Below are positions 41,348-50,840 of a stretch of DNA of 64,000 nt, piece after piece. A program made the position numbers and the translations under genes. The DNA is from UBA2387 sp019454665. GTDB lineage: Bacteria > Armatimonadota > Fimbriimonadia > Fimbriimonadales > Fimbriimonadaceae. The notes under the pieces were generated by a model. It searched no databases. It was not told the origin of the DNA and saw only the letters and a list, made by a program, of their open reading frames with translations. Numbering within the stretch: position 1 is the stretch's first letter; each line of letters begins with the position of its first letter. The stretch covers positions 62,001 to 126,000 of the forward strand of contig BTVX01000003.1 of assembly GCA_045862995.1 (NCBI GenBank), written 5' to 3'.

Positions 41348-43297
41348 ATGCCCCTCGATTCGCCGTTGCTGGATCGCCTCGCCAAGGGCGTCATGGTGTT
41401 CGACGGCGCGACCGGAACGCAGTATCAAGCCGCCGGACTGACCGACGACGACTTCACGCTCTACCCCGAGGGCGACTACCCCGACATCGTCCGCGAGGCC
41501 GCTCAGCGGCTCGGCGGCAAGGTGCTCGAGGGGTGCAACGAAATCCTCTGCTTCACGCGCCCCGAACTCGTGCGGCAGGTTCACGAGGCGTACTTCGCGG
41601 CGGGTTCGGACATGGTCGAGACCAACACGTTCGGCGCGTCGAGCATCGTGTTGGCAGAGTACGAGATCGCCGAACTCGACTATGCCACCGGGTTCGCCGC
41701 CGGGACACTGGCCCTTGAGGCCGCGGCCAACTTTTCGACGCCCGAGCATCCCCGGTTCGCTATCGGTGCGGTAGGCCCCGGAACCAAAATCCTGAGCCTC
41801 AGCCAAACCACGTGGGACGAGATCGAGACCACCTACCGCAACGTCTATCGGGGGCTGCTGGAGTCCGGCGTCCACGGGTTGTTGCTCGAGACCCTCCAAG
41901 ACCTGCTCATGGCCAAAGCCGCGATGCGCGGGGCGCGGCGGGCGATGGACGACACGGGCCGCGAGGTGCCGATGATCGTTCAGGTCACGATGGAGCAGAC
42001 GGGGACGATGCTGGTCGGCACCGAGATGGCCGCCGCGCTCAACACCATCGAGGCGTTCCCGTGGGTCCACGCCGTGGGCATGAACTGCGCGACCGGCCCC
42101 GTGGAGATGGCCGAGCACGTGCGGTTCCTGGGCCAAAACTCGACGCGACCCATCTCGATCCAACCCAATGCGGGGCTTCCGATGATGGAAGGCGGCCAAG
42201 CGGTCTATAAGCTGACACCCGAAGAACTGCTCGCCCATCAGACGCGGTTCGTCGAAGAGCACGGGGTCGCGATCGTGGGCGGCTGTTGCGGCACGACGCC
42301 CGCGCACATCAAGCTCCTCGCCGAACACCTGGGCGGACGACCGCACGGGGAGAACGCCCACTGGCAGAAGGTCCGCCATGTGTTCAGCGGCTTCGATTTC
42401 GCCCTGACGACGCCCGAGCGGCAGGACGCCGTTCGGCTGCAGGGGTGCTCCTCGCTCTATCAGTTCGTGCCCTACAAACAGGACACCAGCTTCCTGATCG
42501 TCGGCGAGAAGACCAACGCCAACGGCAGCAAAGCGTTTCGCGAGATGTTGGGCGTCGAAAACTGGGACGGCTTGGTCGAACTCGCTCGCGAGCTGGAGGC
42601 GGAGGGTTCGCACATGATTGACGTGTGTACGGCTTACGTGGGCCGCGACGAGGCCCGCGACATGATCGCCCTGCTGGGCCGATACAACCGCGAAGTCACC
42701 GTGCCGATCATGGTGGACTCGACCGAAACGCGCGTGATCGAAGTCGCGCTCAAGCACTTGGGCGGCAAGCCGCTGGTGAACTCGATCAACTTCGAGGATG
42801 GCGAGAAGCGCACGCGGGCCGTGCTCGGCTTGTGCCGCGATTACGGCGCGGGCGTGGTGGCGTTGACCATTGACGAGGACGGCATGGCGAAATCCGCCGA
42901 GAAGAAGGTGGCCGTCGGCGAACGGCTGCTTGCTTTCACGCGGGAGTACGGGCTGCCCGATGCCGACGTGTTTCTCGACTGCCTCACGTTCACGCTGGGC
43001 TCGGGCGACGAGGAGTTCCGCCAAGCGGGCATGGAGACCATCGAGGCGATCCGCGAGCTGAAACGCCGTCACCCCCGGGTCAACTTCACGCTCGGCATCA
43101 GCAACATCAGCTTCGGGCTCAAGCCCGCCGCGCGGCAAGTGCTGAACTCCGTGTTCCTTCAGATGTGTTTGGAGGCTGGCCTGACCAGCGCCATCGTCCA
43201 CTTTTCGAAAATCAAGCCGCAGACGCAGATCGAACCCGAGATCTGGCGCATCGCCGAGGACCTCGTAATGGACCGCCGCCAATTCGCGACGGTCTGA
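41348..43297 (+). CDS. Methionine synthase N-terminal half (homocysteine and folate domains only)
   Basis: A 649-residue protein equal to the first two modules of MetH. The homocysteine/zinc barrel (1-about 335) has zinc Cys247 in GMNCATGP and Cys313/Cys314 in GGCCGTTP. The methyltetrahydrofolate (pterin-binding) barrel follows with VGEKTNANGSKAFRE, MIDVCTAYVGRD and ISNISFGL. It stops just after the second barrel (IWRIAEDLVMDRR), so both the cobalamin-binding and AdoMet reactivation modules are absent. They must be supplied in trans if it makes methionine. No such gene is in the window. Confidence 0.9.
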   Translation: MPLDSPLLDRLAKGVMVFDGATGTQYQAAGLTDDDFTLYPEGDYPDIVREAAQRLGGKVLEGCNEILCFTRPELVRQVHEAYFAAGSDMVETNTFGASSIVLAEYEIAELDYATGFAAGTLALEAAANFSTPEHPRFAIGAVGPGTKILSLSQTTWDEIETTYRNVYRGLLESGVHGLLLETLQDLLMAKAAMRGARRAMDDTGREVPMIVQVTMEQTGTMLVGTEMAAALNTIEAFPWVHAVGMNCATGPVEMAEHVRFLGQNSTRPISIQPNAGLPMMEGGQAVYKLTPEELLAHQTRFVEEHGVAIVGGCCGTTPAHIKLLAEHLGGRPHGENAHWQKVRHVFSGFDFALTTPERQDAVRLQGCSSLYQFVPYKQDTSFLIVGEKTNANGSKAFREMLGVENWDGLVELARELEAEGSHMIDVCTAYVGRDEARDMIALLGRYNREVTVPIMVDSTETRVIEVALKHLGGKPLVNSINFEDGEKRTRAVLGLCRDYGAGVVALTIDEDGMAKSAEKKVAVGERLLAFTREYGLPDADVFLDCLTFTLGSGDEEFRQAGMETIEAIRELKRRHPRVNFTLGISNISFGLKPAARQVLNSVFLQMCLEAGLTSAIVHFSKIKPQTQIEPEIWRIAEDLVMDRRQFATV

Positions 43298-43335
43298 GAA
43301 GGACACTCGCGCGTGCAACGCGAATTTCAGGCACC

Positions 43336-45162
43336 ATGAAGGCCCGAGGCTGGTTCCTGAGTCTGACGCTCGTCTTTGCCGCGCACGCCGCCGCCCAGAT
43401 CGCGAGCAACGAGCAGTACGACAAGTACGAGTACATGATCCCCATGCGCGACGGGGTTCGGCTGTGCACCACGGTGTACGTGCCCAAGAACAAGCCGGGC
43501 GAGAAGCCGATCATGCTCCAGCGCACGCCCTACAGCGCGGGTCCCTACGGCGAACGCATGAAGCTCAGCCACCCCGGCTCGCAGAAGTTCAAGGACGCGG
43601 GCTACATCTACGCCTATCAGGACGTCCGCGGCCGCTACATGAGCGAAGGCGAGTTCGTCCACATGCGGCCCCAACTTCAGGTCAAATGGCTGCCGCACGA
43701 CGTGGACGAGAGCACCGACACGTACGACACGGTGGATTGGCTCATCAAGAACGTGCCGCAGAACAACCAGAAGGTCGGCATCTGGGGCATCTCTTACCCA
43801 GGCGGCTACGCCGCGCTCGGCGCGATTGATTCGCATCCCGCGCTCAAGGCGGCCTCGCCGCAAGCACCGACCGCCGAGTGGTTCTTGGGGGACGACTTCC
43901 ACCACAACGGCGTGTTCTTTTTGCAGGACGCGTTCTCGTTCCTTTCGGGATTCGACGGGCCGCGCAACGGCCCCGCGCCGAGCAACCAACGCCTGTTCTC
44001 GTTCAACATCGAGGGCGACGCGTACAAGTTCTTCCTCAACCTGGGCCCCATCGCCAACACGCAGAAGCCCGAGTACTTCGGCGGGCGCAGCCGATGGTGG
44101 AACGACATGTTCCGGCACGGCCATTACGACGAGTTCTGGCAGGCGCGCAACGTGCCCAACAACATGAAGAACGTCAAGGCCGCCGTGATGACCGTGGGCG
44201 GCTGGTACGACGCCGAAGACCTGTACGGGCCTCTCAACGTCTACGCCAAGACCGAGCAGTTCAACCCAGGGATTACGAACATCCTGGTCATGGGCCCGTG
44301 GCCGCACGGCGGCTGGGCGGGTTCGCGGGGCGGCCGGCTGGGCCACGTGGACTTCTCGGCGGCATCGCGGCACTACCTCGACAACATCGAGTTTCCGTTC
44401 TTCGACCACCACCTGCGCGGGGGCCCGGCCCACGGGTTGCCCGAGGCCACGATGTACGACACCGGCCGAGCCGAGTTCGCCAACTTCACCGTCTGGCCCC
44501 CGAAGGACGTCCGTGCGACGGCCTACCACTTCGACGCCAACAAGGCCCTCGCCACCGGGCCGAGCGGCGATGGTTCGGACGAGTACGTGAGCGACCCGAT
44601 GAACCCCGTGCCTTACGAAGGGGGCACGTTGCGCGGGCGTTCGCGCACCTACATGCTGGCCGACCAGCGTTTCGCCTCGGAAAGGGCGGACGTGTTGACG
44701 TACCAGTCTCCGGTCTTGGATCGGGACGTGACGTGGCTCGGGCCGGTCAAGGCGCACCTCGCGTTCACCACGACCTCGACCGACGTGGACTTCGTGGTCA
44801 AGATCGTGGACGTCCAGCCCGAGGGCACCAAGGACCCCGATGGCAACGACATCGGCGGCGCCCAGATGATGGTGCGCGGCGAGATCATGCGCTCCAAGTT
44901 CCGGCAGTCGTACTCGAACCCCTCGCCGCTCACGCCCGGAAAACGCGAGGTGGTCGAGTTCACGCTCCCCGACGTGTTCCACACGTTCAAGAAGGGCCAT
45001 CGGATCATGGTGCAGGTGCAATCGGCGTGGTTCCCTCTGGCCGACCGCAATCCGCAGACGTTCACGGACATCTACTCGGCGGGGCAGGACGCGTTCGTCA
45101 AGGCGACGATCCAAATGCACCGTGGGGCGAACGGCTCGCGGATCGAGGTCGGGACGCGATAG
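43336..45162 (+). CDS. Secreted CocE/NonD family hydrolase
   Basis: A 608-residue secreted hydrolase. The signal peptide ends near AAAQ. The opening YMIPMRDGVRLCTTVYVPK and the nucleophile elbow GISYPGGYAAL (Ser153) define the CocE/glutaryl-7-ACA acylase group. VGGWYDAEDLYGP and GPWPHGGW carry the expected Asp and His. A C-terminal galactose-binding-like jelly roll includes HLAFTTTSTDVDFVVKI and HRIMVQVQSAWFPL. It hydrolyses an ester or amide outside the cytoplasm. It is a distant paralogue of the hydrolase 3.4 kb upstream. It begins 38 bases after the metH-like gene. Confidence 0.88.
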   Translation: MKARGWFLSLTLVFAAHAAAQIASNEQYDKYEYMIPMRDGVRLCTTVYVPKNKPGEKPIMLQRTPYSAGPYGERMKLSHPGSQKFKDAGYIYAYQDVRGRYMSEGEFVHMRPQLQVKWLPHDVDESTDTYDTVDWLIKNVPQNNQKVGIWGISYPGGYAALGAIDSHPALKAASPQAPTAEWFLGDDFHHNGVFFLQDAFSFLSGFDGPRNGPAPSNQRLFSFNIEGDAYKFFLNLGPIANTQKPEYFGGRSRWWNDMFRHGHYDEFWQARNVPNNMKNVKAAVMTVGGWYDAEDLYGPLNVYAKTEQFNPGITNILVMGPWPHGGWAGSRGGRLGHVDFSAASRHYLDNIEFPFFDHHLRGGPAHGLPEATMYDTGRAEFANFTVWPPKDVRATAYHFDANKALATGPSGDGSDEYVSDPMNPVPYEGGTLRGRSRTYMLADQRFASERADVLTYQSPVLDRDVTWLGPVKAHLAFTTTSTDVDFVVKIVDVQPEGTKDPDGNDIGGAQMMVRGEIMRSKFRQSYSNPSPLTPGKREVVEFTLPDVFHTFKKGHRIMVQVQSAWFPLADRNPQTFTDIYSAGQDAFVKATIQMHRGANGSRIEVGTR

Positions 45163-45163
45163 C

Positions 45164-46798
45164 CTAAGACCCGCCGCCAGCGATGCGGGAGGGCTCGGCG
45201 ATCGGGCGGGTGGACAGGCGAAAGTCCATCAACACCTCGAACGCGCGCGGCCAGGGCAGGTCAATGAGAACGTCGTCCAGGCCGACGACCTCGATCTCGC
45301 GCGCGCCCACCGTGAGCCGCTTGCCTGCGAGGTGTTCGACATAGGCGTCCTTCAGCCGCCGCCCCAAGTCGCGCTGGACGATGGTGCGGATGACTTCCCA
45401 GCCTTGGGGGTCCACTTGCTCGCGCGTCTGCCCGTCTTCAAAGTCGGAGAACGCGTAGGCCACGCGCCGCGTGTAGTTGTGGTAGAGAAAGTCGTTCACA
45501 TAGCGGTGCAGCAGGAACTCGGCGCGGGCGATCTCTCGGGTCTCGGGGGCCATATCCTTGCGCCTCGCGAGCAAGACGATGTTCGCGGTCGGGATGGTGG
45601 TGCCCATCGTGTTGCCAGCGGTGTTCCATCCGGCATAGGCCAGTAGCCGCACCAGCCGGTTTCCTTCCCTGAGGGTCTCGATGACTTCCATCCTGCCCGA
45701 GCCGTTGTAACGGAGGTCGGCGTCCGCGAGGGCGACATCCTTGCCGGCGTCGAGGTCTTCCTTCATGGACCGGAGGAACGCTTGGAGCTGCTCGGGGCGG
45801 GAGCCTGGAACGGTGACGTAGAGCGAATAATCGAAAGGCTCGCCTGGTCTGGCGATGCGCGCTCCGCTGGCCAGCACCTGGTCGCGCAGGCTCAGCTCGA
45901 TGGCCTTGCTCTCGAACGGGGCGATCCGCGTTCGGGCGGCGTCGTCCGAGTAGACCACCCGGATGTAGGGCATGTAGTCCTCGCGTCGGACCAGGATGCG
46001 GCTGACCAACACATTGGACATCTGGTCAATCCCTTCGAAGAAGTAGACCTTCGCATCGGCGCCGAGGCGTTGGGTCAGGGCGCGCAGGTTCCGCGTCTCG
46101 GGCACGTGCGGGCCGTGGGCGCGCGCGTCGTCCTGCCCCATGATCACGTAATCGAACGCGCCCTCTGAGGCCAACTGGATCGCGCGCTTCTGGACGTCGT
46201 GGTTGCGGTTTCGGGCCTCCCAATAGTCGTCGCGGGCCCTCTTGGGCACGTACCGCTCCAGTTGCGCGATGCGCTGATCCCACTGCTTGCTGCCCGTGAG
46301 TTTCTTGCGGCCGACGAGTTCGGAGAGCGTGGCCAGATCGTCCCGCCACTGGCGGTTTTCGGCGACCGCGGTCGGCGCGATGCGCATCGTGGCGCCGAAC
46401 ACAAACAACCCGACGCGGGGCCGCTTGCGCTTGAGCGAAGCCAGCCGCTCCAAGCGGGCCATGGCCTTCTCGCGGGTCACGGCGTGGGTTCGCGAAGCGA
46501 CCAATCCGCCGTAGGCGATCATGTCCACGCTGGCGATGATCGTGGAGACTTCGTTGTAGTCGAGCTTTTCGAGCCAATCCAGAATGCGGTCGGGTTGACC
46601 GGGCGTCGTGAAGTGGCCGAGCACCGAGGCGGGCGGGACGACGAGTTCGATGCCTGCGAGACCGGCGATCTTCTGGGCGAATTGCGTGCATGCGGGCCGG
46701 TCGTCCAGCGGCACCAGCGCGATCCGCTCGGCACGCGCCCACCCCGCCGCCGCAAGGCAACAGACGATCGGCAGAGTTCGGGCAATCTGTCGAAGCAT
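45164..46798 (-). CDS. DUF4127-family secreted protein
   Basis: A 544-residue exported protein. The signal peptide ends near GWARA. The DUF4127 pattern is clear: ALVPLDDRPACTQF at the N-terminus, a STIIASVDMIAYGGLVASR segment, YVIMGQDDARAHGPH, and YAGWNTAGNTMGTTIPTAN. It looks like a large alpha/beta enzyme-like domain. In other bacteria members appear near sugar or cell-wall genes, but their role is unknown. Here it faces the CocE gene tail to tail with one base between and diverges from the ABC genes. Confidence 0.82.
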   Translation of the reverse strand: MLRQIARTLPIVCCLAAAGWARAERIALVPLDDRPACTQFAQKIAGLAGIELVVPPASVLGHFTTPGQPDRILDWLEKLDYNEVSTIIASVDMIAYGGLVASRTHAVTREKAMARLERLASLKRKRPRVGLFVFGATMRIAPTAVAENRQWRDDLATLSELVGRKKLTGSKQWDQRIAQLERYVPKRARDDYWEARNRNHDVQKRAIQLASEGAFDYVIMGQDDARAHGPHVPETRNLRALTQRLGADAKVYFFEGIDQMSNVLVSRILVRREDYMPYIRVVYSDDAARTRIAPFESKAIELSLRDQVLASGARIARPGEPFDYSLYVTVPGSRPEQLQAFLRSMKEDLDAGKDVALADADLRYNGSGRMEVIETLREGNRLVRLLAYAGWNTAGNTMGTTIPTANIVLLARRKDMAPETREIARAEFLLHRYVNDFLYHNYTRRVAYAFSDFEDGQTREQVDPQGWEVIRTIVQRDLGRRLKDAYVEHLAGKRLTVGAREIEVVGLDDVLIDLPWPRAFEVLMDFRLSTRPIAEPSRIAGGGS

Positions 46799-46863
46799 TG
46801 GGCGGGTCCTCGCGAGACGATGTAGTGTACACGACCGAGCTTGGTAAGCTGAAACTCACGCCC

Positions 46864-48306
46864 ATGCTCGAAGCCCGAGGCATCTCCAAGACGTTCGGAC
46901 CCACCGTGGCCCTTTCAGACGTGGACTTCCGCGTGGACGAGGGCGAGGTGGTTGCGCTGGTCGGCGAAAACGGCTCGGGCAAGACCACGCTCATGCGGAT
47001 CCTCGCTGGCGAAATCCAACCCGACTCCGGCGACATGAGCCTCCATGGCCAGCCCTATCGTCCCGCCGAACCCAAGGATGCCCACCGATCGGGTGTCGCG
47101 CTGATCCACCAGGAGCTGGCCGTCTGTTCCCACCTTGATGTGGCCGAGAACCTCGTGCTGGGCAGCGAGCCGCGAAAGGCTTGGCGGGTGGACCGGGCGC
47201 GGATGGAAGCCAAGGCCCGAGAGGTCTTGAGCGTGCTCGGCCACCCGGATCTAGACCCCTCCACGCCCATGCGCCGGCTGTCGCCAGCGGTCCGCCAAGT
47301 GGTCGAGATCGGCAGAGCGCTGGCCTGCGATGCCAAAGTCGTGATCTTCGACGAGCCGACAAGCAGCCTGACCCAAGCCGATGCCGAGCGGCTGTTCGGC
47401 GTGATCGCCCAACTCAAGGCGCAGGGCCGGGCCATCGTGTACATCTCGCACTTTCTCGACGAGGTCGAACGCGTGGCCGACCGTGTCACCGTGCTGCGCG
47501 ATGGGGTCGTCGTGCGAGATGCCCCCGCTTCGGAGACTACGCGGGACGGCATCATTCGCGACATGGTGGGCCGCGAAGTCGGCGGCTTGTATCCCCGTTC
47601 GGAACGCGTCCCCGGCGAGGCGCTCCTCACGCTCGAAGCGTTTGCGGGAGCCAGCCTCACCGTCCACCGAGGCGAAGTCGTGGGCATCGCTGGACTCACG
47701 GGCGCCGGGCGAACCGAACTCATGCGGGCTGTCTTCGGGCTCGATCGCGTCCGGTCGGGCTTGGTTCGCGTCGCCCAGACCGAAGGTTGGCGCACCCCCG
47801 AGTCCCGTTGGCATCAAGGCGTGGGCATGGTCAGCGAAGACCGCAAGGAAGAGGGCCTCGCTCTGCGCATGAGCATCGCCGAGAACATGGCGCTGCCGCG
47901 CTTCGCGCGACGGCGAATCATCCAACCGAAGCGCGAGGCGTCTAGGACGGCCAAGTGGGCGAAGGAACTTCGCATCCGCTGTCGTGATGTGCAGCAACCC
48001 GTCTCGGCCCTGAGCGGTGGCAACCAGCAGAAGGTGGCCATCGCCCGACTCTTGGATGCAGACGCCGACCTCCTGCTCCTCGACGAGCCGACCCGGGGTA
48101 TTGATGTGGGGAGCAAAGCCGAAATCTACGCGCTGATCGACGGGCTCGCGGCTCAAGGAAAGTGTGTGCTGATGGTGAGCAGCTACCTACCCGAACTGTT
48201 CGGCGTGTGCGATCGGATCGCCGTCATGAGCCGAGGTTCGCTCGGCGAAGCGCGGCCCGTTGCCCAGACCGACGCCCACCGGGTGATGGAGGAAGCCACG
48301 CGATGA
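46864..48306 (+). CDS. Sugar ABC transporter ATPase (RbsA/MglA type)
   Basis: A 480-residue protein with two ABC cassettes fused, as in RbsA, XylG and MglA. The first has Walker A GENGSGKTTLM and Walker B VVIFDEPTSSL, with a signature weakened to LSPAVRQ. The second has the degenerate P-loop GLTGAGRTELM usual in this subfamily, signature LSGGNQQKV and Walker B LLLLDEPTRGID. It would energise uptake of a monosaccharide or related compound. It overlaps the permease gene by four bases (ATGA). Confidence 0.93.
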   Translation: MLEARGISKTFGPTVALSDVDFRVDEGEVVALVGENGSGKTTLMRILAGEIQPDSGDMSLHGQPYRPAEPKDAHRSGVALIHQELAVCSHLDVAENLVLGSEPRKAWRVDRARMEAKAREVLSVLGHPDLDPSTPMRRLSPAVRQVVEIGRALACDAKVVIFDEPTSSLTQADAERLFGVIAQLKAQGRAIVYISHFLDEVERVADRVTVLRDGVVVRDAPASETTRDGIIRDMVGREVGGLYPRSERVPGEALLTLEAFAGASLTVHRGEVVGIAGLTGAGRTELMRAVFGLDRVRSGLVRVAQTEGWRTPESRWHQGVGMVSEDRKEEGLALRMSIAENMALPRFARRRIIQPKREASRTAKWAKELRIRCRDVQQPVSALSGGNQQKVAIARLLDADADLLLLDEPTRGIDVGSKAEIYALIDGLAAQGKCVLMVSSYLPELFGVCDRIAVMSRGSLGEARPVAQTDAHRVMEEATR

Positions 48307-49268
48307 AGAAACACGCCAACCTCATCGGCCTCTTGGCGGCCTGGATCGTCGTGTTTGCGATCTTCTCCTACTTCGCCCCCAACAGCTTTCCCACGGTCCG
48401 CAATCTGGAGACCATCGCGCGCCAGACGGCCATCGTCGGGTTCGCGGCGGTGGGCATGACCTACGTGATCGTGGCGGGCGGCATAGACCTTTCGGTGGGC
48501 TCCATGGTGGCGCTGGTCGCCGTGGTCGTCGCTTGGTGCCTGCGCGCGGGCTACCCGCCCGAGGTCGCCGCCGTGGCGGGAATCGCGGCCGGAGGGCTCT
48601 GCGGCTTCGTCAACGGCTGGCTGACCGGCAAGCTGAAGATCACGCCGTTCATCGTGACGCTGGGCAGCCTGACGCTCCTGCGCGGCCTCTCGAAGGGCAT
48701 CGCCGGCGAGAAGAAGATTGACGCGCCGCTCACGTGGCTGAACCAACTGCTGGCGGCCCTCGGCCCGCACCAGCGGTGGATGCTCGTCCCCGTGGGCGTG
48801 TGGCTGCTGGTCGTCGTGTCGGTGCTCGCGGCGTGGGCGCTGCGCTACACGGCATTCGGGCGGCACAACGTGGCCATCGGCTCCAACCTGCAAACGGCGC
48901 GGCTGTGCGGTGTGCCGGTGGATCGCGTGCGCACATCGGTGTTCCTCGTGGGCGGCCTTTGTGCGGGGCTGGCGGGGCTGATGCAGTTCTCGAGGCTTTC
49001 GGTGGGCGACCCCACAGTGGCCGTCGGATTGGAATTGCAGGTGATTGCCGCGGTGGTGATCGGCGGCGGCAGCCTCTCCGGCGGAGAGGGCTCGATCCTC
49101 GGCTCGCTGATCGGCGCGGTGATCATGACCACCATCTCGGCGGGCGGCTCGCATATGGGATTGCCCAACTGGGTGCAGGAGATCGTGACCGGCCTGATCA
49201 TCGTGGCCGCTGTCGCGCTCAACCGCTGGCGCGCGACAGCCTCCTTGGGCGAAACGGGTTCTGCTTGA
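48303..49268 (+). CDS. Sugar ABC transporter permease (RbsC type)
   Basis: A 321-residue inner-membrane permease of the BPD_transp_2 family with about eight to ten helices. GIDLSVGSMVAL is the family hallmark, and the cytoplasmic loop IGSNLQTARLCGVPVDRV is the EAA-like coupling site to the ATPase. It forms the membrane channel with the fused ATPase encoded before it. No periplasmic binding protein is in the neighbourhood, so the substrate is unknown and the binding protein must be elsewhere. Confidence 0.92.
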   Translation: MKKHANLIGLLAAWIVVFAIFSYFAPNSFPTVRNLETIARQTAIVGFAAVGMTYVIVAGGIDLSVGSMVALVAVVVAWCLRAGYPPEVAAVAGIAAGGLCGFVNGWLTGKLKITPFIVTLGSLTLLRGLSKGIAGEKKIDAPLTWLNQLLAALGPHQRWMLVPVGVWLLVVVSVLAAWALRYTAFGRHNVAIGSNLQTARLCGVPVDRVRTSVFLVGGLCAGLAGLMQFSRLSVGDPTVAVGLELQVIAAVVIGGGSLSGGEGSILGSLIGAVIMTTISAGGSHMGLPNWVQEIVTGLIIVAAVALNRWRATASLGETGSA

Positions 49269-49280
49269 GGCCGCGCGGTG

Positions 49281-49286
49281 TAAGAT
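49281..49286 (+). promoter_or_regulatory. TAAGAT box six bases before the AI-2E family gene
   Basis: A TANNNT box ends six bases before a GTG start without SD, the same spacing as at other leaderless candidates. Confidence 0.45.
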
Positions 49287-49292
49287 GCACGC

Positions 49293-50702
49293 GTGACCAA
49301 GAGCTGGCGCATCGGACTCTGGGTGTTGACCGTCGGCACGGTCTTCTACTTCCTGTATCTCGTTCGCGCGATCCTGGCCCCGTTCGTGGTGGCCGTGATC
49401 ATCAGCGTGTTGCTCGATCCGACCATTCGCCGGTTGCGCCTGCGCGGTTGGCCTCGCTGGGCGGCGGTGAGTTCGGTGTTCGTCGGGTTCTTTGTGTTGA
49501 TCACACTGGTTTCGATCCTGCTCGCGCCGGTTATCGGCCAGCAGGTCTCCAAGATGCGCGAGCGGTTCGACCAACTGAGTTCGCAACTGGCGCAGACCAC
49601 CGAGTTCGAGACGATGCTCCAGAAGCATCGCCTGCTGCTGTCTTCGGCGGGGCTGCCGACCGAGGTCGAGCCCTGGACCCGCCTGTTGGGCCAGCCGTTC
49701 GCCGAAGCGGCGGGCTACCAGTCGGCTGCCCAACTGCAGGCGCGCCTCACGGCCTACGACCGCGAACTCAGCGGCGAAGGGCTGCCGACGACCGTCAAGG
49801 GCTGGAGCGCCATCTACGACGCGAAACACCGCAGCCAGATGCAGAAGTCGCAGGAACAGGCCGAGAGCCGGATTGACGGCTTGCTCGCGGCCAACCGCCC
49901 TACGCTCGAGCGGCTGAATCTGCCCACGACCCGCCAGGAATGGGTCGCGCAATACTTCGACCCCTACAAGGAGCAGATGGCCGACGGCATCCAGTCGTTC
50001 TTGGGCGGCTTCCTGGGCATCGTGAGCACGGTGGCGTCGGGCGTTTTGCTGCTCGGCTTCACTCCGCTGATCACGTTCTTCATCCTTTGGGATTTGGAGG
50101 ACATCAAGAGGCGCAGCGCCACGTGGATTCCGCCCGCGATCCGCGCCAGCACGATGGGCCTGATGCGGGACATCAGCGACGTGTTCGTCAAGTACGTGCG
50201 GGGGATGACGCTCATCGTGCTGACCTACAGCACGGTTACCTCGGTGTTGTTGTCCGTCCTGGGCGCACCCTACGCGATCATCATGGGCGTCTTGATCTCG
50301 CTGCTCGGCCTCATCCCCACCATCGGCGCGTTCATCAGCTACTTCGTCACGTTCGCCGTGGTCGGCGTGAGCGGCAAGACGGGCAACTGGATGTTCGACC
50401 TCGGTTCGCCTTGGGCGTTCGGCGGCGTCATCGTGCTGTGCCTGTTCGTGGTGCTCACCGTGATGGACCAGGTGCTGTATCCCAAGCTGGTCGGCACGGC
50501 GGTGGGCTTGTCGCCCGCGGTCAGCATGTTCGTGCTGTTCAGTGCGGGCGCGTTGTTCGGGCTGGTGGGCACGATGATCGCGTTCCCGTTGGCCGGCGCG
50601 GCCAAAGTGGTCCTGGACCGCATCCTGCGCGTGGCGACGGGGGGCGAGGCGTCGCTGGCGTTGCCTCGGGTTCCGCTCAGGCATCGCGCGGGTTCTGGGT
50701 GA
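49293..50702 (+). CDS. AI-2E transporter family (PerM/YdiK-like) protein
   Basis: A 469-residue membrane protein starting with GTG. Two helices at the N-terminus are followed by a long soluble insertion (about 80-235) rich in Gln and Arg. The conserved membrane core then begins with FLGGFLGIVSTVASGVLLLGF (trimmed) and includes LIPTIGAFISYF and the last helices (VSMFVLFSAGALFGLVGTM). Family members export AI-2 or act as Na+/H+ antiporters, so the substrate is uncertain. The insertion is longer than usual in the family. Confidence 0.82.
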   Translation: MTKSWRIGLWVLTVGTVFYFLYLVRAILAPFVVAVIISVLLDPTIRRLRLRGWPRWAAVSSVFVGFFVLITLVSILLAPVIGQQVSKMRERFDQLSSQLAQTTEFETMLQKHRLLLSSAGLPTEVEPWTRLLGQPFAEAAGYQSAAQLQARLTAYDRELSGEGLPTTVKGWSAIYDAKHRSQMQKSQEQAESRIDGLLAANRPTLERLNLPTTRQEWVAQYFDPYKEQMADGIQSFLGGFLGIVSTVASGVLLLGFTPLITFFILWDLEDIKRRSATWIPPAIRASTMGLMRDISDVFVKYVRGMTLIVLTYSTVTSVLLSVLGAPYAIIMGVLISLLGLIPTIGAFISYFVTFAVVGVSGKTGNWMFDLGSPWAFGGVIVLCLFVVLTVMDQVLYPKLVGTAVGLSPAVSMFVLFSAGALFGLVGTMIAFPLAGAAKVVLDRILRVATGGEASLALPRVPLRHRAGSG

Positions 50703-50840
50703 CCTCGCCTAGGACCGTGCGAACGCAAGCGCCGCGACCCGAGTCTCACCAGTTGAGCCATCTAGGTCGGCGCCACCGGGTCCGCACCCAAGACCAGTCC
50801 ACCGGTCGCGGATTCCGGTCGGCGCCGATGGCTGGCCCAT

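Noticed and set aside
50700..50830. A possible tRNA-like 5' half (minus strand, D-arm-like TAGATGGCTCAACTGGTGAGA) after the AI-2E family gene.
   Set aside because: The acceptor stem has no matching 3' partner and there is no convincing anticodon arm or T-arm. At most it is a decayed tRNA remnant.
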